Shown piece after piece: positions 60,665 through 64,000 of a stretch of 64,000 nt of DNA (position 1 is its first letter; every line of letters begins with the position of its first letter). Below the pieces are notes generated by a model. It did not search any database. It was not told the DNA's origin and was given only the letters and a program-made list of their open reading frames with translations. A program made the position numbers and the translations under genes. The stretch lies in NCBI GenBank assembly GCA_005799495.1, contig SYGP01000011.1, positions 37,687 through 101,686 on the forward strand, read 5' to 3'. The DNA is from Planctomycetia bacterium (lineage in GTDB: Bacteria > Planctomycetota > Phycisphaerae > Phycisphaerales > SM1A02).

Positions 60665-62040
60665 TGAACGCCGCCGCGCCCCGCCCAGCGGAGGCAGCCG
60701 ACGCGATCGTGGCCATTTCGTCGCCCCCCGGGCGTTCACTGCGCGGCCTCGTGCGCATCAGTGGCGACGATGCATTCGCGGTGCTCGGCGCGCGGCTCGC
60801 CGTCGGATCGCTTGAACGCGCCCGCTCGATCCAATTCGTTCGACTCACCATTGAAGTCGCCGGCAACCGCTGCCAATGCCCAGCCACGGCGCTCGTCATG
60901 CCAGCCCCACGATCGTTCACCGGATCGGACACGGTCGAACTCCTGCTCCCCGGCAACCCGCATCTGCTTGCAGCAGTCGTCGACGCCCTGACCGATTCGC
61001 GTGCACCCGCACCATCCGCGCGCCGCGCCAACCCCGGCGAGTTCAGCGCCCGCGCATTCGCCGCGGGTCGCCTGCCGATCGCCGACGCAGAGCGCATCGC
61101 GCTCACCATCGCGGCCGAGTCGCGCGCACAGTTCGCCGCAGCACAATCCCTGCGCGCATCACCCGTGCAGGCGGCAGCAGACGCGGCCACTCGTCGCGTG
61201 ACCGCACTCCTCGCGCTCGTCGAAGCGGGCATCGACTTCAGCGATCAAGAAGATGTCGTGGCCATCGAAGCCACCGAACTCGCCGCGCGCATCCGCGACA
61301 TCACCGCGCACATCGACGGCATCGTCCGCCGTACCACGCCGGAAGAATCGCTCCGCGCACTGCCGCTCGTCGTGCTGCACGGTCCGCCCAACGCAGGGAA
61401 GTCGAGCCTCTTCAACGCACTGCTCGGACGAACGCGCACCGTCGAATCCGCGGTCCCCGGCTCGACCCGCGACGCGATCGTCGAACCCCTCAGCATCGGC
61501 AGCGCCGAAGTGCTTCTCTGCGACCTCCCAGGCATCGAGGACCCGCAGAACGCACTCGCCGCGCACATGCAACTCGCCCGCCGCAGCGCGCTCGACCGCG
61601 CGCGACTCGCGCTCCATTGCGCCCCCATCGGCTCCGCCCCACCAAGCGCCGACACGACCGCGCTCCTTGTCTGGACCAAGTCTGACACATCGCCAACCCT
61701 CATCCCGACATCCGGCATCCGCACCAGTGCCCACACGCGCGAAGGTCTCGACACTCTCCGCGCCGCCATCGCCGATCGCCTCGACAGCGCCGCAAGCAGC
61801 GACGAGCCACTCCTCCTTGAACGCCACCGCCGCGCCATCGCGTCCGCGCAGTCCCACCTGCGCAGCGCCGCCGAACTCGCCGACGCATCCGTCGCGCGCG
61901 GCAGCCGCAGCGCCGACCCGGCCGAACTTGTCGCACTCGAACTCCGCAGCGCGCTCGACGAACTCGGCATCGTCGCCGGTCACCGCACGCCTGACGATGT
62001 GCTCGGCGAACTCTTCGCGCGTTTCTGCATCGGCAAGTGA
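60664..62040 (+). CDS. mnmE: tRNA modification GTPase MnmE (TrmE)
   Basis: With MnmG it makes the 5-carboxymethylaminomethyl group on wobble U34. A tetrahydrofolate-binding N-terminal domain (DAIVAISSPPGRSLRGLVRI, RSFTGSDTVELLLPGNPHLL) and a helical domain (NPGEFSARAFAAGRLPIADA) flank the G domain. The G domain has HGPPNAGKSSLFNALLGRTR near 240, PGSTRDAIVEPL, DLPGIEDPQ where DTAG is usual, and VWTKSD. The end is ARFCIGK, the conserved cysteine motif. The DLPG change in G3 is unusual but Asp and Gly are kept. yidC-mnmE linkage is common in bacteria. Confidence 0.93.
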   Translation: MNAAAPRPAEAADAIVAISSPPGRSLRGLVRISGDDAFAVLGARLAVGSLERARSIQFVRLTIEVAGNRCQCPATALVMPAPRSFTGSDTVELLLPGNPHLLAAVVDALTDSRAPAPSARRANPGEFSARAFAAGRLPIADAERIALTIAAESRAQFAAAQSLRASPVQAAADAATRRVTALLALVEAGIDFSDQEDVVAIEATELAARIRDITAHIDGIVRRTTPEESLRALPLVVLHGPPNAGKSSLFNALLGRTRTVESAVPGSTRDAIVEPLSIGSAEVLLCDLPGIEDPQNALAAHMQLARRSALDRARLALHCAPIGSAPPSADTTALLVWTKSDTSPTLIPTSGIRTSAHTREGLDTLRAAIADRLDSAASSDEPLLLERHRRAIASAQSHLRSAAELADASVARGSRSADPAELVALELRSALDELGIVAGHRTPDDVLGELFARFCIGK

Positions 62041-62453
62041 TCCGGCCGCTCTGCTACAACCCACTCGTGAGCAATACACACACCATCGACATCCGCGTTC
62101 GCTACTGCGAATGCGACCCGATGGGACTCGTGCATCACACCGTCTACCCAGTCTGGTTCGAGATGGGTCGCACCGAAATGCTCCGCGCGCGCGGCGGCTC
62201 CTACGCGCAGATGGAAGCGGATGGACTGTTCCTTGTGGTCACGCGACTCGAACTGCGCTACCGCAAGCCAGCACGGTACGACGAACTCCTGACGCTCGAG
62301 ACCACGCTGCGCGATGTGGGACATGTGAAAATTGAGCATGCGTATCGCCTCAGGCGAGGCCACGACGAACTCGTCGTTGGGGAAACGACGCTTGCATGCA
62401 TTGATCGCAGCGGCAAGGTCCAGCCGGTGCCGCCACAGATCGGCACACCGTAA
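62037..62453 (+). CDS. YbgC-like acyl-CoA thioesterase (hotdog fold)
   Basis: 138 residues with the 4-hydroxybenzoyl-CoA thioesterase signature YCECDPMGLVHHTVYPVWF near residue 23, where the aspartate is catalytic, followed by FEMGRTEMLRARGGSYAQME, RLELRYRKPARYDELLTLET and the strand ELVVGETTLACIDRSGKVQP. The start is GTG 62037, which overlaps the mnmE TGA; a GTG at 62067 is possible. It probably releases short acyl chains. In other bacteria YbgC lies near tol-pal genes, but none are seen here. Confidence 0.88.
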   Translation: MIRPLCYNPLVSNTHTIDIRVRYCECDPMGLVHHTVYPVWFEMGRTEMLRARGGSYAQMEADGLFLVVTRLELRYRKPARYDELLTLETTLRDVGHVKIEHAYRLRRGHDELVVGETTLACIDRSGKVQPVPPQIGTP

Positions 62454-62469
62454 CCGCCGTCGGCGGCGG
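62454..62469 (+). terminator. GC-rich hairpin right after the thioesterase stop
   Basis: CCGCCG (62454-62459) and CGGCGG (62464-62469) pair around TCGG directly behind the stop codon. It may end the yidC-mnmE-thioesterase transcript. A T-run is missing. Confidence 0.4.
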
Positions 62470-62504
62470 CTAAAAGCATGTCTGACGCACATCCCCACGC
62501 CAGG

Positions 62505-62613
62505 GGCGGCGGCACGGACCTGCTGGGGCTCAGACAGCTCTCGCCTGCTCCACGGGGCTAGCGCCCCGCGTTCGCAGGCTCGAGAACTCGCCCAGCAGGA
62601 TCGTGCCGCCGCC
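62505..62613. repeat. 109-bp imperfect inverted repeat with nested hairpins
   Basis: The outer arms, 62505-62527 and 62591-62613, are 23 bases each and complementary apart from two central positions. Inside them TCTC pairs with GAGA, GCCTGC with GCAGGC and GGGGC with GCCCC, with small bulges, so nearly the whole element can fold into one long hairpin. It lies in a 306-bp gap with no gene. It could be a REP/REPIN-type or MITE-like element or a structured RNA. A single copy is visible here; others would need a genome search. Confidence 0.75.
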
Positions 62614-62759
62614 TCACACGGTTGGGGTGGGGGTGGCAGGCCCCCCGTACCGCGTGGCAACTATTTGTGCCTGCCTGTTTGCCAACACCGAAGGGCGGAG
62701 TACCTTTCCATCCTCCCTTCTGTGGATTAATAGGCTGACCGATTTTTAGGGGTACACCC
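62614..62759 (+). promoter_or_regulatory. Leader and promoter region of the dockerin-SUMF1 gene
   Basis: About 145 bp with no open frame of note. From about 62725 the sequence turns AT-rich (gtggattaataggctgacc, then gattttt), a plausible promoter or leader, directly before the GTG start at 62760. Confidence 0.3.
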
Positions 62760-63857
62760 GTGCGATGCATTCGAGAAGCGGTAAGGCGATCAAGCCTCTG
62801 GTGGATGACCGCTCTGGCGGCACTCACTGCGGTTGTGCTACCCGTACGCGCAGGCGGCGAGGTAGTTCCCTGCCCCGCCGACATCACTGGTGACGGAGCC
62901 GTCGATTCCGCAGACTTGACAGTGGTGCTGGCAGACTGGGGGCAATGCTCACAGGGCGGTTCGAAGGGATGTTTGGCTGACTTCGACGGCGACGGGGCGA
63001 TCTCTGGGGTCGATCTGCACTTCCTGCTCACCTCGTGGGGACCGTGTATCTCCGTTCCATCATGGGCCGAAGTAATCGAGGCGGTCCCCAATCCAGATGT
63101 GGTCACCAACGGAGTGATCCGCGAGCGCATCCTCGCGACGGGCCTTGCCTGGCGCGTTCGCGACACGGCGACGCAGATGGAGTTCGTGCTGATCCCGCCT
63201 GGGACATTCAACATGGGCTGCAGCGCGTCGAACTTGTATGGGTGCGATGGCGATGAAAACCCCGTTCACCAAGTGACGCTGACGAACGCGTTCTACATGG
63301 GTCGTTACGAGGTAACGCAAGCGCAGTGGCAGGCGACGATGGGGAACAACCCGAGTTACTACCAGGGCGATCTCAACCGCCCAGTGGAGCAAGTGAGTTG
63401 GAACACGATCCAAGGGTTCCTCTCGCAGAGGGGTATGCGTCTGCCGACGGAAGCGGAGTGGGAGTACGCATGCCGAGGAGGCACGACAACGGCGTTCCAC
63501 GGTTGGCCAGCGAACCCAAGCGGGACGAACGATGACAGCCAAGTTGGGAACATCGCTTGGTACGAAGCGAACTCAGGCGGCCAAACCCGCCCAGTGGGCG
63601 GCAAGGCAGCCAACGGCTTCGGCCTGCACGACATGAGCGGGAATGTGTGGGAGTGGGTGAACGACAGGTACTCGCACAGTTACTACGCATCGAGCCCAGC
63701 GCAGAACCCGCAGGGGCCGTCGTCTGGCTTGTACCGCGTGCTGCGCGGCGGCTCGTGGTACGACTTCACGTACGACGTGCGTTCCTCCTACCGCAGCGGC
63801 TACACGCCTGACGACTCGAGCTTCTACGTCGGGTTCCGCGCCTTGAGGGCCCCCTGA
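62760..63857 (+). CDS. Secreted dockerin plus SUMF1/FGE-fold protein
   Basis: 365 residues. After a signal peptide (MTALAALTAVVLPVRAGGEV) there is a dockerin pair at about 38-100 (DITGDGAVDSADLTVVLADW and ADFDGDGAISGVDLHFLL). The rest, from about 130, is an FGE-sulfatase/SUMF1 fold: FVLIPPGTFNMGC, FYMGRYEVTQAQWQATMG, RPVEQVSWNTIQGFLSQRGM, RLPTEAEWEYACRGGT, FGLHDMSGNVWEWVND, LRGGSWYDFTYDVRSSYRSG and a last FYVGFRAL. The C-terminal reactive cysteines of true formylglycine enzymes are not there, so this is a non-catalytic or differently acting family member. Probably extracellular. GTG 62760 is the chosen start; upstream frames are closed. Confidence 0.88.
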   Translation: MRCIREAVRRSSLWWMTALAALTAVVLPVRAGGEVVPCPADITGDGAVDSADLTVVLADWGQCSQGGSKGCLADFDGDGAISGVDLHFLLTSWGPCISVPSWAEVIEAVPNPDVVTNGVIRERILATGLAWRVRDTATQMEFVLIPPGTFNMGCSASNLYGCDGDENPVHQVTLTNAFYMGRYEVTQAQWQATMGNNPSYYQGDLNRPVEQVSWNTIQGFLSQRGMRLPTEAEWEYACRGGTTTAFHGWPANPSGTNDDSQVGNIAWYEANSGGQTRPVGGKAANGFGLHDMSGNVWEWVNDRYSHSYYASSPAQNPQGPSSGLYRVLRGGSWYDFTYDVRSSYRSGYTPDDSSFYVGFRALRAP

Positions 63858-64000
63858 ATTCCCTTTCCACTCTGTCCTCTTCCATTTACGCTCTCTTTTC
63901 TTTTTCCGAGGACCAACCTGATTTCCACGGTCAACCGCACGATTGTCGCGGCGTGACCGAAGCACACTCGCGGCGCGCGGGTCCTGCCGCAAGGCAGGGG
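63858..64000. other. Non-coding end of the window
   Basis: A pyrimidine-rich stretch (63860-63910) follows the last stop codon. The final 60 bases are GC-rich and end with the stem CCTGCC-GCAA-GGCAGG at 63983-63998, a GNRA-capped hairpin. It may belong to a structured RNA that continues outside the window. No open frame is convincing. Confidence 0.4.

Noticed and set aside
62760..63857. True formylglycine-generating enzyme
   Set aside because: The fold matches, but the reactive C-terminal cysteines are missing and no sulfatase gene is nearby.

Overview
The window looks like chromosomal DNA of a planctomycete, most likely of the class Phycisphaerae. The base composition is high in G+C, and two secreted proteins carry dockerin-like 'D.D.DG.VD..DL..VL..W' modules of the kind common in that group (21000-21145 and 62870-63050). 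Other signs are a very large signal peptidase I, a YceI/von Willebrand fusion and a DUF6642-like protein. I saw no rRNA, tRNA, CRISPR array, insertion sequence or phage gene. Functional names rest on motifs read by eye; no database search was possible.

Layout. 1-10.2 kb is metabolic and envelope housekeeping: the end of an unknown gene, comEC, an MscS-type channel, trpD, lgt, a ROK sugar kinase, a SOUL heme-binding protein, and an aldehyde dehydrogenase followed by a half-length aldehyde dehydrogenase homologue. 10.2-10.9 kb is non-coding, with two terminator-like hairpins and a purine-rich repeat. 11-18 kb holds a TolC-like lipoprotein, an HlyD-type adaptor, a ThuA-domain protein, two polytopic membrane proteins and a cation diffusion facilitator. 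18-21 kb is a small basic protein and a secreted metzincin protease. 21.2-25.4 kb is a minus-strand run: a cupredoxin gene, then a likely operon of a nucleotide-sugar dehydrogenase, three small membrane or secreted proteins, and deoC. 25.4-28.6 kb has a beta-CASP nuclease, a STAS protein and a parB without parA. Two parS-like palindromes accompany parB. 28.8-32.5 kb has two YceI-type proteins, the second a YceI-VWA-YceI-Gly-repeat-VWA mosaic.

The most interesting block is 33.4-43.6 kb. Seven plus-strand genes with overlapping or nearly touching ends encode a zinc-ribbon GTPase, a membrane-anchored protein that resembles GTPase-associated protein 1 (GAP1), a secreted protein, a 1039-residue membrane protein, an ExbB/MotA-like channel subunit, and two different ExbD/MotB-like subunits with new C-terminal regions. 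This reads as an envelope-spanning, ion-driven machine under GTPase control, possibly a conflict or defence system.

43.6-62.5 kb returns to core functions. The minus strand has gpmI, a DUF6642-like gene, der, ricT, lepB and an EamA transporter. The plus strand has yggS, tmk and gluQ, with gmk opposite. Further on are an HTH-repeat protein, lpd, a phosphoesterase, yidC, mnmE and a thioesterase. The window ends with a long imperfect hairpin, a dockerin plus SUMF1-like secreted protein, and a short non-coding end.

Genes are tightly packed. Several convergent pairs overlap at their 3' ends (lgt/ROK kinase, membrane protein/CDF, ExbD-like/EamA, gluQ/gmk), and many same-strand neighbours share ATGA or GTGA start-stop overlaps.
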